DNA of 64,000 nt from the NCBI GenBank assembly GCA_019637615.1, contig JAHBVJ010000037.1:1-64000 (forward strand), read 5' to 3'. Positions 7,624 through 15,980 of this stretch are shown here, piece by piece. Below the pieces are notes generated by a model. That model saw nothing but the letters and a program-made list of their open reading frames with translations. It was not told the origin of the DNA and did not search any database. Source of the DNA: Anaerolineae bacterium. GTDB lineage: Bacteria > Chloroflexota > Anaerolineae > Aggregatilineales > UBA2796. Position 1 is the first letter of the stretch. Each line of letters opens with the position of its first letter. Made by a program: the position numbers and the translations under genes.

Positions 7624-9822
7624 GTGGCGACCAAACAACTCCGCTGTATCGCCGAAGCACTAAATATTCGCTCCTCGCCCCGCATGGGCAGTGACAACAA
7701 AACGGGAGACCAGTTGAAATTCAGCGAGATCATCACCGTCGATCTCGACTCCCGCAAGGAAGCGGATGGTGTAGTCTGGCTCAAGCATGATCGTGGCTGG
7801 TCAGTGGAGCGTTCACTTGATAACCGTCAGTTATATTTGGTTGATGCGTTAACCCCTCGTGAACGCGTTTTTGGCATCAATATCGACCCCAACAACCCCA
7901 AAGGTAACCCGCCCGCTGACCGACTATTTGGCGCTGGTTGGGTGCGTTTTGTCTTTCACGTCAACAGCCGTCACCAGACGCTTGAACAGGTTTACACCTT
8001 CTACGACCCGATCATCCGCTCCTATGCCCAGACTGGCACGCGCATCTTGTTGATCCTTCTACAAGACACATTCTGGGGCAACGGGCCGTGGGACGCGGGC
8101 AGCAACGGCGATTGGCGGCTGTATGCGCGGGGGTTTGGCGAACGCGCCGGACAAATCGCCCGCCATTATCGAGGACAGGTCACGGCCTACCAGATTTGGA
8201 ATGAAGAGGATGTCTCCGGACAACCAACCTCAATCTTCGTAAATCCCCAAAATTACGCGTTGATTTTGCTTTCTGCCGTGCAAGCCATCGCCCAAGCTGA
8301 TCCGAGCGCACAAGTGATCACGGGCGGGTTAGCGGCCGCCACTGATGCCAGTATCGAGTACATGAAGCAGGTGCGCACAGCCTTGGGCGGCGTTTTGCCT
8401 GTCGATGGGATCGCTATCCATCCTTATGGTCAGACGGCGTCCGTGCCAGATGCGGAGCCGTTCCCCGATTTCAGTCGTGGCTTGCTCAAGCGCACGCTGA
8501 TCAAATTCGCGGATACCTTCCTTGGTTATCCGATCTGGATCACCGAATTCGGCGTCCCTCGTGTGAATGTCAGCGACAAATCACTCTGGCCCAACATCGC
8601 GCGCTACATGGACAAAACCATCGACTATATCCGTGCCGAGTTCAACCATCTGGTGCCCGCCTTCATCTGGTTTGCATGGAGCGATGACATGGACAACGCG
8701 GGCATCGTCTCCAACGATCAGCAACCCAAAGGCGAAATCTTCACGCAGTTCTTTAACAACGTGCTCTCTGATTATCCTAATGTCACCAAATCGCCTACAC
8801 CCTTCGATGGTAAAGTCACCCTTGCCTACCTGAACGGCGGAACGGTTTCCGAAAACAGCATCACCGAGCTTGCCGAACGTATCAGCAGTAGTGCCCCCTC
8901 AGTCGGTTCGATCTTGGTGCGCACCAGCTTAGGTACTACGTGGCAGGGACGTTCGGATAGCAAGCGCAATATGGCGATCAACGCACCTGCCGATCTTGCC
9001 CGTTGGAGCACAGAACTCTCCCGCGAACGCCTCGATCTCCACGCATGGCATCAAGTACAAGCCCGCAGTGTCGTGGAGATCACTAACGAGATCAACCTGA
9101 TTACGCAAATCGCACTTTCCCCCGGCGTAAGCTGTGTGGTGCTCGATCTCGATGCTACGCTTGGCCCGCGCAACAGCACTGCTATCCGCAACTTCATGGT
9201 GCCGTTGCGCCGTAATCTTCCGCCGCCCTATCACATCGGATTGAGCTTCGATGGACGCCCAGAATTCCTACAAAATATCACCTTTTCGGAATGGTACCCA
9301 TTCCTCAACAGTTGGCATCCGCGCATCACTATCCCACAAACGGGCGCGGCGGCAGCGAATCCCTATCAATATCTGAACGCCGTTTGCAACTTCCTGAAGC
9401 CTTTCCGTAAGCCGATCTTGCCCATGATCAGCCTTGAGCCAGTCAGTGGCAGACCAATCCCCGCCGAGCAAGTGCGGCTAGTCGCACAGGCCGCTTTCGA
9501 TGTGCATAACTGTCAGGGAATCTCGTTCTGGCGCTTGGGATTGTTCGGCACGGGCGAATATGACGCTATCCGCAGCATCAACGTGTCGATGATGGGCGGC
9601 TATACGGTGCGTGCTCCGCTTGGCACGGTAACGGTAAAAGTAAACGGCGTCAGAATTCGCACGGTGCCGAGCCTGACGGGCGATGTGTTAGGTCAATTGC
9701 AACTGAATGAGCAAATCACAGTGCTGGAACGGCGCGTGCTTGGCGGCTTCGAGTGGGTGCGCTTCGATCGTGGTTGGTCGGCATCCCGTAACACGACTAC
9801 AGGCGAAACCTTCATGTCTTAA
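7624..9822 (+). CDS. SH3b / clan-A glycosidase-like / SH3b multidomain protein
   Basis: The 732-residue protein has four parts. An SH3b-like module (about 1-75) contains LNIRSSP. A TIM-barrel glycosidase domain (about 78-390) carries acid/base Glu194 in IWNEEDV and probable nucleophile Glu308 in WITEFGVP, the clan GH-A pattern. A second barrel-like region (about 395-660) has no clear catalytic pair. A C-terminal SH3b module contains VRIRTVPSLTGDVLG. The substrate is unknown. No signal peptide is visible despite the usually extracellular modules. GTG at 7624 is chosen because GAGAGG lies 6 bases upstream; an in-frame TTG at 7606 overlaps the NAT stop. Confidence 0.75.
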   Translation: MATKQLRCIAEALNIRSSPRMGSDNKTGDQLKFSEIITVDLDSRKEADGVVWLKHDRGWSVERSLDNRQLYLVDALTPRERVFGINIDPNNPKGNPPADRLFGAGWVRFVFHVNSRHQTLEQVYTFYDPIIRSYAQTGTRILLILLQDTFWGNGPWDAGSNGDWRLYARGFGERAGQIARHYRGQVTAYQIWNEEDVSGQPTSIFVNPQNYALILLSAVQAIAQADPSAQVITGGLAAATDASIEYMKQVRTALGGVLPVDGIAIHPYGQTASVPDAEPFPDFSRGLLKRTLIKFADTFLGYPIWITEFGVPRVNVSDKSLWPNIARYMDKTIDYIRAEFNHLVPAFIWFAWSDDMDNAGIVSNDQQPKGEIFTQFFNNVLSDYPNVTKSPTPFDGKVTLAYLNGGTVSENSITELAERISSSAPSVGSILVRTSLGTTWQGRSDSKRNMAINAPADLARWSTELSRERLDLHAWHQVQARSVVEITNEINLITQIALSPGVSCVVLDLDATLGPRNSTAIRNFMVPLRRNLPPPYHIGLSFDGRPEFLQNITFSEWYPFLNSWHPRITIPQTGAAAANPYQYLNAVCNFLKPFRKPILPMISLEPVSGRPIPAEQVRLVAQAAFDVHNCQGISFWRLGLFGTGEYDAIRSINVSMMGGYTVRAPLGTVTVKVNGVRIRTVPSLTGDVLGQLQLNEQITVLERRVLGGFEWVRFDRGWSASRNTTTGETFMS

Positions 9823-9828
9823 AATAAA

Positions 9829-9854
9829 GAAGGCGAGATAATCATCTCGCCTTC
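9829..9854. terminator. Bidirectional terminator
   Basis: GAAGGCGAGAT (9829-9839) and ATCTCGCCTTC (9844-9854) form a perfect 11-bp stem with a 4-base loop. On the minus strand TTTATTTT follows, ending the sigma/ketosynthase operon. It also lies 7 bases after the stop of the plus-strand glycosidase gene. Confidence 0.85.
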
Positions 9855-9863
9855 CGGTTGCCC

Positions 9864-11042
9864 TTAATTCGAAGACTGCCGCTCTTGCTTGCGACGGCGT
9901 GCCGCTTCTACCTGACGAATCTTCCAATTCAACATGAAATTCTGCACGGAGTCTTGCACGCGGTTCATGGCACGCTTCGCCATGTACATCGCACGTCCGC
10001 CAGAAATCCAGCTTTCCGCCACGCTTTCTTCTTCAGCCTTGGCTTCACCAAGCTGCACGATGGCACTGGCCCATGTCAAGCCCGCCCCGAACGCGCACAT
10101 CAGTACCTTATCGCCAGCCTTGCAGCGTCCTTCTTCAAACGCTTCGACCAGTGCCAGCGGCACCGACGCGGCTGACGTATTGCCATACTTCTGGATGTTC
10201 ACCATGAACTTATCCATCGGTTGGCGCATCATACGTGCGGCTGTCTCGATGATGCGGTAATTCGCCTGATGGGGGATGAACAATTGAATATCATCCGCCA
10301 GCAAGCCCGCCTTATCCAGCACACGCTTCATCGAGGACGATAGCACCCGTGTCGCGAATTTGAAGACTTCGGGGCCGTCCATATGCAAATAGCTGAGTTT
10401 GTTCTCGATGATTTTGTCGATGTTGGCGGCAACGGGCAGTACCGTGCCAGCGGCGGGCACGTACAAACTCTTCGCGCCGCTGCCGTCTGAACCGAGTTCG
10501 TAGGCTAATACGCCAGCGGGCTTATCGGTGGCTTGCAGCACAACTGACGCCGAAGCATCACCGAACAACACGCAGGTCGTGCGGTCGGTGTAATCAATCC
10601 CCATCGAGATGATCTCGGTACCAATCACCAGAATATTGCGCATCGAGCCAGACTGAATGAACTGCGAAGCAGTTGCCAGCGCATATACCCACCCCGCGCA
10701 ACCCGCCGCGATCTGGAACGCGCCGCACTTCGCGCCGAGCTTATCTTGCACAATGGTCGCCACACCCGGCACCAGATAATCGGGTGACGAACACGCCACG
10801 ATAATCAAATCGAGGTCTTGCGGCGTCAGTCCAGCCATTTCCAGCGCGGGCATTGCCGACTTCACCGACATATCCGAGGAATTCTCGCCCTCGGCGCGAA
10901 TATGACGTTCCTTGATACCCGTCCGGCTGGTGATCCACTCGTCGGAGGTATCTACCATCTTTTCCAGATCGGCGTTTGTCAGGACTTTGGCGGGTACATA
11001 CTTGCCCCACCCTGTGATCTTTGCGAAGCGACGTTCGGTCAT
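9864..11042 (-). CDS. fabH: 3-oxoacyl-ACP synthase III family protein
   Basis: This condensing enzyme of the FabH family joins an acyl-CoA primer to malonyl-ACP. The triad is complete: Cys115 in AAGCAGW, His258 in FIPHQAN and Asn288 in YGNTSAAS. The family core ends near residue 333; another 59 residues follow, rich in Arg, Glu and Gln, which is unusual for FabH (about 320-340 residues). The gene is last in a minus-strand operon behind the sigma factor and a small membrane protein, 32 bases from the latter, and ends at a strong terminator. The context suggests stress- or envelope-linked lipid synthesis rather than a housekeeping fab cluster. A related branch such as HMG-CoA or ketoacyl synthases of secondary pathways is possible. 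Confidence 0.88.
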   Translation of the reverse strand: MTERRFAKITGWGKYVPAKVLTNADLEKMVDTSDEWITSRTGIKERHIRAEGENSSDMSVKSAMPALEMAGLTPQDLDLIIVACSSPDYLVPGVATIVQDKLGAKCGAFQIAAGCAGWVYALATASQFIQSGSMRNILVIGTEIISMGIDYTDRTTCVLFGDASASVVLQATDKPAGVLAYELGSDGSGAKSLYVPAAGTVLPVAANIDKIIENKLSYLHMDGPEVFKFATRVLSSSMKRVLDKAGLLADDIQLFIPHQANYRIIETAARMMRQPMDKFMVNIQKYGNTSAASVPLALVEAFEEGRCKAGDKVLMCAFGAGLTWASAIVQLGEAKAEEESVAESWISGGRAMYMAKRAMNRVQDSVQNFMLNWKIRQVEAARRRKQERQSSN

Positions 11043-11074
11043 TTTCTCAACCCCATCCTAAATCTAAGTTTACG

Positions 11075-11509
11075 TTATTGTACCGTATTCAACGATACAT
11101 CAGCTTTGGCGCGGGTCTGGTTCAACGTGCCAAGCAAGCCCAACACGCGCCGCGAAGCGATCAACGCTAATCCTGCCGTCAACGTCAGGCCACCCAACCG
11201 CGCCGCCAAGCGATACGCTGCTGGTAATTTACGCCAGCGCAAAATTAGAGCAGGCGTCAGATTACCAACCAGTTCATTCTTCAAACGTGCCACATATTCG
11301 GGCGAGGGCGGTAAGGCCACCAACGTTTCACTCAGATGCTGCGCTAAATGCATCAGGTCATAGGCTTCGGCTGCTTGTGCCCCGCTCAGGCCATATTGTT
11401 CCGGCACGGCGGCGAAGGCATGACCAGCGATCAGAGCACTCAATTGGGCGTCCAGCAGTGCTTCTAGCTGCGCATCCGATGAATGTTGGTTGAGATCAGA
11501 TAAAGACAT
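11075..11509 (-). CDS. Small membrane protein in sigma-factor operon, possible anti-sigma factor
   Basis: The 144-residue product has a soluble N-terminal part with a Leu/Ala-rich helical segment, a central region with SPEYVARLKNELV, and one likely membrane helix near residues 104-125. It starts 23 bases after the sigma factor stop, with AGGGG 6-7 bases before the ATG. Position and architecture (soluble N-domain, single C-terminal membrane helix) fit an anti-sigma factor, but no HxxxCxxC zinc motif is present. The role is inferred from context only. Confidence 0.65.
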   Translation of the reverse strand: MSLSDLNQHSSDAQLEALLDAQLSALIAGHAFAAVPEQYGLSGAQAAEAYDLMHLAQHLSETLVALPPSPEYVARLKNELVGNLTPALILRWRKLPAAYRLAARLGGLTLTAGLALIASRRVLGLLGTLNQTRAKADVSLNTVQ

Positions 11510-11532
11510 GAGATACCCCTATAAGCGGCAGG

Positions 11533-12150
11533 TTATGACTTAGGCCGCGCCACTTCTTCTTGCAGATCAGGATCATCAGGGTCGAGACTCAGCCCGTTCA
11601 GGAGATCGCGCAAGGAAAGCAGGGTGCGATGATATAACGATTTGATCGCCCCTTCACTTTTCCCCATGATTTCACCGATCTCTTGGTTAGACTTTTTCTC
11701 TACAAACTTCAAGAGGACGAGTTGCTGCCGATCCTCTGGCAATTTGCGCATCGCTTCCAGCAACCGATCCTTCTCATCCACCGCTTCCGCCGTCGATTCC
11801 GGGGCTTCTTCGCGTAAGCCATTCACGAAATCTTCCAGCGGTACCGATTGATGGCGAGAACGGTCACGATGCCAATTCGCAACCAAATTATGAGCGATCC
11901 GATACAACCACGCTTGGAACGGTACGCCGCGCTCGATATAAGAATCGATATGACTGAGTGCTCGGTGGAACACCCGTGAGGTCAAATCTTCGGCATCGTG
12001 TGCATTGCCGGTGCGTACGTAGTTGTATTTGTAGATATCCTTCACGTAGCGCTCATACAGCACCCCGAATGCACTTCTGTCTTGTCGTGCGATGGTGACG
12101 AGGGTAGAGTCATCTAGCGACGTGAGATCCTGATCGTTTTTATCCGTCAT
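11533..12150 (-). CDS. ECF-type RNA polymerase sigma-70 factor
   Basis: This 205-residue protein has sigma region 2 (AFGVLYERYVKDIYKYNYVRTGNAHDAED split across about residues 28-56, then WLYRIAHNLVANWHRD) and region 4 (LPEDRQQLVLLKFVEKKSNQEIGEIMGKSEGAIKSL in the range of about 135-170). Regions 1.1 and 3 are absent, the ECF layout. The N-terminus and the C-terminal tail are acidic. It heads an operon with a probable membrane anti-sigma partner and a ketosynthase. The divergent ABC ATPase begins 87 bases away and could share control. Confidence 0.9.
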   Translation of the reverse strand: MTDKNDQDLTSLDDSTLVTIARQDRSAFGVLYERYVKDIYKYNYVRTGNAHDAEDLTSRVFHRALSHIDSYIERGVPFQAWLYRIAHNLVANWHRDRSRHQSVPLEDFVNGLREEAPESTAEAVDEKDRLLEAMRKLPEDRQQLVLLKFVEKKSNQEIGEIMGKSEGAIKSLYHRTLLSLRDLLNGLSLDPDDPDLQEEVARPKS

Positions 12151-12237
12151 GCCCGTAAAAACACCCTATGCTGATAGAAGTTGCGTCAGTATAGCGGAGA
12201 GTCGCGTTAGAATGAAGTTAAAAATGAGAACGGTGCT

Positions 12238-13407
12238 ATGGCAAATATCCGAGTCCAAGATGTATCAGTTTCGTTCGAAAAATCCAGCGAGTTAGAATCA
12301 CGCGTCGGGACTGTAACAGGTGGGCTTGCTAATCTTTTCCGCCGCGATCCGTCACTAGGAAACTACAGTATTGGCGTGCAGGGTGAACCACCGCGTCCTG
12401 CCGCCCTCAAAAATGCCAATCTGGACATCCGTGATGGTGAGACGATGGGCGTTTTAGGGCCGTCTGGCTGTGGCAAAACCACCTTATTGCGTGTGATTGC
12501 AGGCTTACAGCCAGTTAACAGTGGCACGGTATTTTATGACGATCAGGATATGTTGAATATTCAACCCCACGAACGTGGCATCGGGATCGTCTTTCAGAAT
12601 TACGCGCTGTATCCCAACATGAATAGCGAAGGGAATGTCAGCTTCTTCTTTCGCTTACGTCACCGTGATGAAGAAATCCCCGAACGCATCCGCGAAGTCT
12701 CTAAAGTGATGGGGATCGGCTTTGAAAAATTGCTAGATCGTCGTCCGGCCTTTCTATCGGGGGGCGAGCGCCAACGCGTGGCGCTGGCTCGCTGCATCGC
12801 CCGCGATCCCAAACTGCTGCTCTTTGATGAACCACTCTCCAACCTCGACGCTAAACTGCGCGTGCAGACTCGCGGCGAGTTAAAGCGTCTGATCCAGCGC
12901 TACAAAGTGACGACATTGTACGTCACCCATGACCAGACCGAAGCTCTTGCCCTCTGTGATCGCCTCGCGATCATGGATGATGGGCACGTCCAGCAAGTTG
13001 GCACACCCACGTTCTTGATGCAGCATCCAAATTCAACGATGGTCGCCACGTTCCTCGGCTCACCACCCATGAACTTGTTCGAGGGGCATTTTACGGAGAC
13101 CGGCTTTGATGCCGCCCAATTTTCCCTGACCATGCCTACCCTCGGTTATGAACAACGTCATATAATTCTTGGTGTGCGTGCAGAGCATTTCCACCTCGAT
13201 CCTGACGGCCCGATTCGTGGCGAGGTCATTTTGGTGGAACCTCTCCTCGCCGAACGTGCCCAACTCGTCTATATGGAAATGGGCACTACACGGATCGTTG
13301 CCCGCTTGCTAGAAGAACCACGCCTCCACGTTGGAGATCAGATTACCTTGAATGTCGATTCTGAGCAGATTCACCGCTTTGATCCGAGGACGGGCAAACG
13401 TCTGTAA
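12238..13407 (+). CDS. ABC transporter ATP-binding protein (MalK/UgpC-like) with N-terminal insertion
   Basis: All nucleotide-binding motifs are present: Walker A GPSGCGKTT (74-82), Q-loop in VFQNYAL, signature LSGGE (173-177), Walker B LLLFDEP (193-199) and switch His231 in VTHD. The C-terminal regulatory OB-type region of carbohydrate ABC ATPases follows. It would energise import of a sugar or related solute. About 40 extra residues (15-55) separate the first strand from the A-loop region, where normal members continue directly. No permease or binding-protein gene is adjacent, so partners must be encoded elsewhere. Confidence 0.88.
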   Translation: MANIRVQDVSVSFEKSSELESRVGTVTGGLANLFRRDPSLGNYSIGVQGEPPRPAALKNANLDIRDGETMGVLGPSGCGKTTLLRVIAGLQPVNSGTVFYDDQDMLNIQPHERGIGIVFQNYALYPNMNSEGNVSFFFRLRHRDEEIPERIREVSKVMGIGFEKLLDRRPAFLSGGERQRVALARCIARDPKLLLFDEPLSNLDAKLRVQTRGELKRLIQRYKVTTLYVTHDQTEALALCDRLAIMDDGHVQQVGTPTFLMQHPNSTMVATFLGSPPMNLFEGHFTETGFDAAQFSLTMPTLGYEQRHIILGVRAEHFHLDPDGPIRGEVILVEPLLAERAQLVYMEMGTTRIVARLLEEPRLHVGDQITLNVDSEQIHRFDPRTGKRL

Positions 13408-13430
13408 GCCGCACTAACGATTGGGTCGCT

Positions 13431-13925
13431 ATGCTTGAGATACTGCGACACCCTGAAGATTACCTTGTGCTGGTATTTGTTCTCGCCCCGCTGGCGAATC
13501 TATTGTTTGTTGCCCGTGAAGCGGCGGTACAGTTCAGTTTGAGGCAAAAAGGGTTGGTCGGGGAAGCGATGATCCTTCAGAAACGCCGGGTTCGCGGAAG
13601 GAATGGCACTTCGTACCACATCTTGTATCAGTTTTATGATCCCAATTCGGAGAGATATTTCCAACATGCAGAAAGTGTGAGCCGACAACATTTTCTTCGA
13701 TGGAATGTTGACGATGTGGTGCGGATCGTGATGCTGTCTGATAATCCGCACGTTTCTCGTCTCGTTGATGACGTTACGCATCCATATGCCTTCTTCGTGG
13801 TTGCCATCATATCGCCCATTTTCCCCATCTACTTTTTCGGCTGGGGAAGTTTGCCGATTGTGTTCTTGATCTTCGCCATTGGCTTCACTAGTTTCCTTCT
13901 ATGGATTAACCTGCGCCCGATTTGA
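13431..13925 (+). CDS. Membrane protein resembling DUF3592 family
   Basis: The 164-residue product has an N-terminal membrane helix (about residues 9-30), a soluble central domain starting near GEAMILQKRRVRG with an YHILYQFYDP strand, and two C-terminal membrane helices. This layout and the central beta-rich sequence resemble DUF3592 proteins, whose function is unknown. It follows the ABC ATPase by 23 bases and may be cotranscribed with it. Confidence 0.6.
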   Translation: MLEILRHPEDYLVLVFVLAPLANLLFVAREAAVQFSLRQKGLVGEAMILQKRRVRGRNGTSYHILYQFYDPNSERYFQHAESVSRQHFLRWNVDDVVRIVMLSDNPHVSRLVDDVTHPYAFFVVAIISPIFPIYFFGWGSLPIVFLIFAIGFTSFLLWINLRPI

Positions 13926-13973
13926 GCACCAGCCTGACTGCTGGTGCCGACATCCTTGGCACCCAAACAGTCA
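13926..13973 (+). other. Overlapping mutually exclusive hairpins after stop codon
   Basis: GCACCAGC (13926-13933) pairs with GCTGGTGC (13940-13947). Alternatively GGTGCC (13943-13948) pairs with GGCACC (13958-13963), enclosed by TGACTG (13935-13940) and CAGTCA (13968-13973). The two folds cannot coexist. No U-run follows, so this is not a typical intrinsic terminator. Confidence 0.5.
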
Positions 13974-14135
13974 GTCAATTGGATTTGCGAACGACGTGAC
14001 AGATGAATGACCTGCTTCCTGCCTGCGATGTCATATTCATATAGGCAGTTTGGCTGATAAATATATGACATAAGTAACTAACATCAAGTCCTGATCAAGC
14101 GTGAAATTGATGTATTAGGAGATGGAGGTGGATGT

Positions 14136-14414
14136 ATGCACGTCAAAATCAACCGTAATCTATGTGACGCTCATCTTGCGTTTTGCGAACGCTGTCTAGG
14201 TCGTTTCTTACTTTATCCAGAAGGCTATGAACGTCGCTGCTTTGAAGTGCTAGAAGACGATGGTAGCCCTGATCTGCACATCCAGTTGCACACCGGAGAG
14301 CGCGATTTAGACCTCACGCTGAATGAGGAACAACGCACAATGATGGCGGGCGAAGGCTGGACTTCCTTTATCAACTTCGATGTGCCGATGTATCGTACTA
14401 AGAGCGGCACCTAA
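14136..14414 (+). CDS. Small Cys-containing protein, unknown function
   Basis: The 92-residue protein begins with a Cys-rich segment, CDAHLAFCERC (about residues 9-19), that could bind a metal or an iron-sulfur cluster. The remainder is acidic and beta-rich without a recognised domain. The ATG has GGAGG 7 bases upstream, strong support for translation. It stands alone between a structured intergenic region and a long hairpin. Confidence 0.55.
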   Translation: MHVKINRNLCDAHLAFCERCLGRFLLYPEGYERRCFEVLEDDGSPDLHIQLHTGERDLDLTLNEEQRTMMAGEGWTSFINFDVPMYRTKSGT

Positions 14415-14458
14415 ATGTACCTTTGGCTGCGGTAACAATTCACCCTACGTAACCTTAT

Positions 14459-14501
14459 CCCCGATTCCCTCTTCACTTCGCAACAAGAGGGAGTCGAGGG
14501 G
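14459..14501. repeat. Long REP-like hairpin
   Basis: A 15-base arm (14459-14473, CCCCGATTCCCTCTT) pairs with 14485-14501 with only one G-U pair and one bulged A, leaving an 11-base loop. No U-run follows. The G/C-block composition resembles intergenic repetitive hairpins found in many copies in some genomes; copy number cannot be seen here. Confidence 0.5.
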
Positions 14502-14594
14502 CATGGTTGGACATTCGCATCGGTAATCAGGGGTCTCGTGCAAAGAAACATGCGTTGCGCAAGGCGAGTGGGGTAATCACAAAAAGGAGACATA

Positions 14595-15302
14595 ATGAAT
14601 ACCGCGAACAGGACTTCAAGAGTCCTGGGAATTGCCTTTCTACTTCAGTTTATTACCTCTTTTAGCAATGGCGTGTTTCTGAAGTCGGCCTTGATTGCAC
14701 CCGACAGCATCAGCGAAAGTATGATCAAGATTGCAAATAACCCCGCGTTGATGAGAGCGTATATTTTGGTTGATATGCTCACTGCTCTGGGTATCATCTT
14801 TTTGGGGGTCATTCTTTTCCTAACCCTCAGGAAACAGAACGAAACAATGGCGTCTGTTGCTTTGGGATGTTATATCTTGGAAGCGGCGCTGCTAGCAGCC
14901 AGTAGGTTAGACGCTTTTTCGCTCTTGGGCATAAGTCAGGCCTATGTAGCCACAGGACAACCTGCTTCTTTGCAGACGATGGCAAATATATCGCTCGAAT
15001 CCATGAATTTTGTTGGGTCTACGTTGCACATGGTGGCTTTTTACCCCGGTGGAATCCTTTTTTATTACCTGCTCTACAAATCAGGGATTGTTCCGCGTGC
15101 GTTGTCTCTCTGGGGGCTAATCACCGTTTTGCCTTGCCTGATAGGAACCCTGCTTGTTGTGTTTGGCTATGAAGCGCCCGTGTTTTTATATGTTCTTTAT
15201 ATGCCGTTTGAACTAGTCATCGGTGTATGGATTTTGGTCAAAGGCATCAGCGAGGTTTCAGAAACAAAGCGGCAACCGGCAATCGCTTCTGCATCTGCCT
15301 GA
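14595..15302 (+). CDS. DUF4386 family membrane protein
   Basis: The 235-residue protein has about six membrane helices and opens with TSRVLGIAFLLQFITS, the typical start of DUF4386 proteins, followed by a long lumenal loop with MIKIANNPALMRAYILVDM. The family has no known function. The ATG has AAGGAG at good spacing, and an intrinsic terminator follows 46 bases after the stop, so it is probably a single-gene unit. Confidence 0.8.
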   Translation: MNTANRTSRVLGIAFLLQFITSFSNGVFLKSALIAPDSISESMIKIANNPALMRAYILVDMLTALGIIFLGVILFLTLRKQNETMASVALGCYILEAALLAASRLDAFSLLGISQAYVATGQPASLQTMANISLESMNFVGSTLHMVAFYPGGILFYYLLYKSGIVPRALSLWGLITVLPCLIGTLLVVFGYEAPVFLYVLYMPFELVIGVWILVKGISEVSETKRQPAIASASA

Positions 15303-15347
15303 GTAGATACATGGCGAGTGATAATTCCTGCGACGAGATCGACGCGA

Positions 15348-15387
15348 CAAGCCCTAGCACTAACATCAGACTAGGGCTTGTCCTTTT
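15348..15387 (+). terminator. Rho-independent terminator
   Basis: CAAGCCCTAG (15348-15357) and CTAGGGCTTG (15371-15380) form a perfect 10-bp stem with a 13-base loop, followed by TCCTTTT. It serves the DUF4386 gene and may also help end the convergent secreted-protein gene. Confidence 0.75.
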
Positions 15388-15398
15388 GAATAGCAACC

Positions 15399-15866
15399 TT
15401 AGCGGGCAGTCGTATACGCGATCACCATATCAACATCGCTGATCGTGACGCTGGTAATCTTACCCGTCGGCAGTTTGCCCTTCACCCAATTGCGCCATGA
15501 GGTGCTGATCGAGGTGTTGATCTGGTTGATCACATCCTGCGGGACGGCTTCCCCATTGCGCGCACGCGAGGTCACGCGCCACGATAGGCGTCCGTTCGAG
15601 ATCACAGGTACGATGGTGGTAACGGTGTTGGCGGTCTTGCCAGCACGATATTCAAAGCTGGTCGAGATAACTACTTGAGTCGGTTGAAAATCCACAACAC
15701 GGCTCGTGATGGCACGATTATACGGGTTCGTGACGATGTACAGTTGGTTGGCTTGCGCCTCCGTGAGGGTAACGGTGCGGGCAGTGGCAGCGCTGGCTGG
15801 CGCGGCGACGACGACGGATGCAGCGAGAATAGCGACGGCGACGAGAGCGATCAATAACTTCTTCAT
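15399..15866 (-). CDS. Small secreted protein, unknown function
   Basis: The 155-residue product opens with MKKLLIALVAVAILAAS and ends its signal sequence near APASAA (about residue 26). The mature part is beta-rich with TRTVTLTEAQANQLY near its start and no family I recognise. The ATG at 15866 is chosen because it starts a textbook signal peptide and GGAG lies upstream; a frame opening further upstream would place 35 polar residues before the signal. It probably acts outside the cell. Confidence 0.7.
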   Translation of the reverse strand: MKKLLIALVAVAILAASVVVAAPASAATARTVTLTEAQANQLYIVTNPYNRAITSRVVDFQPTQVVISTSFEYRAGKTANTVTTIVPVISNGRLSWRVTSRARNGEAVPQDVINQINTSISTSWRNWVKGKLPTGKITSVTISDVDMVIAYTTAR

Positions 15867-15980
15867 GTGCTTTATCTCCAGTAGAGTTCGTTTGGCGACA
15901 ACACTCATACTGTAGAATTCATTTGTTGCCCGATTCTCATCTATCTGTAACGCATTCGTAAAATGTGTCATGCCAGATAT

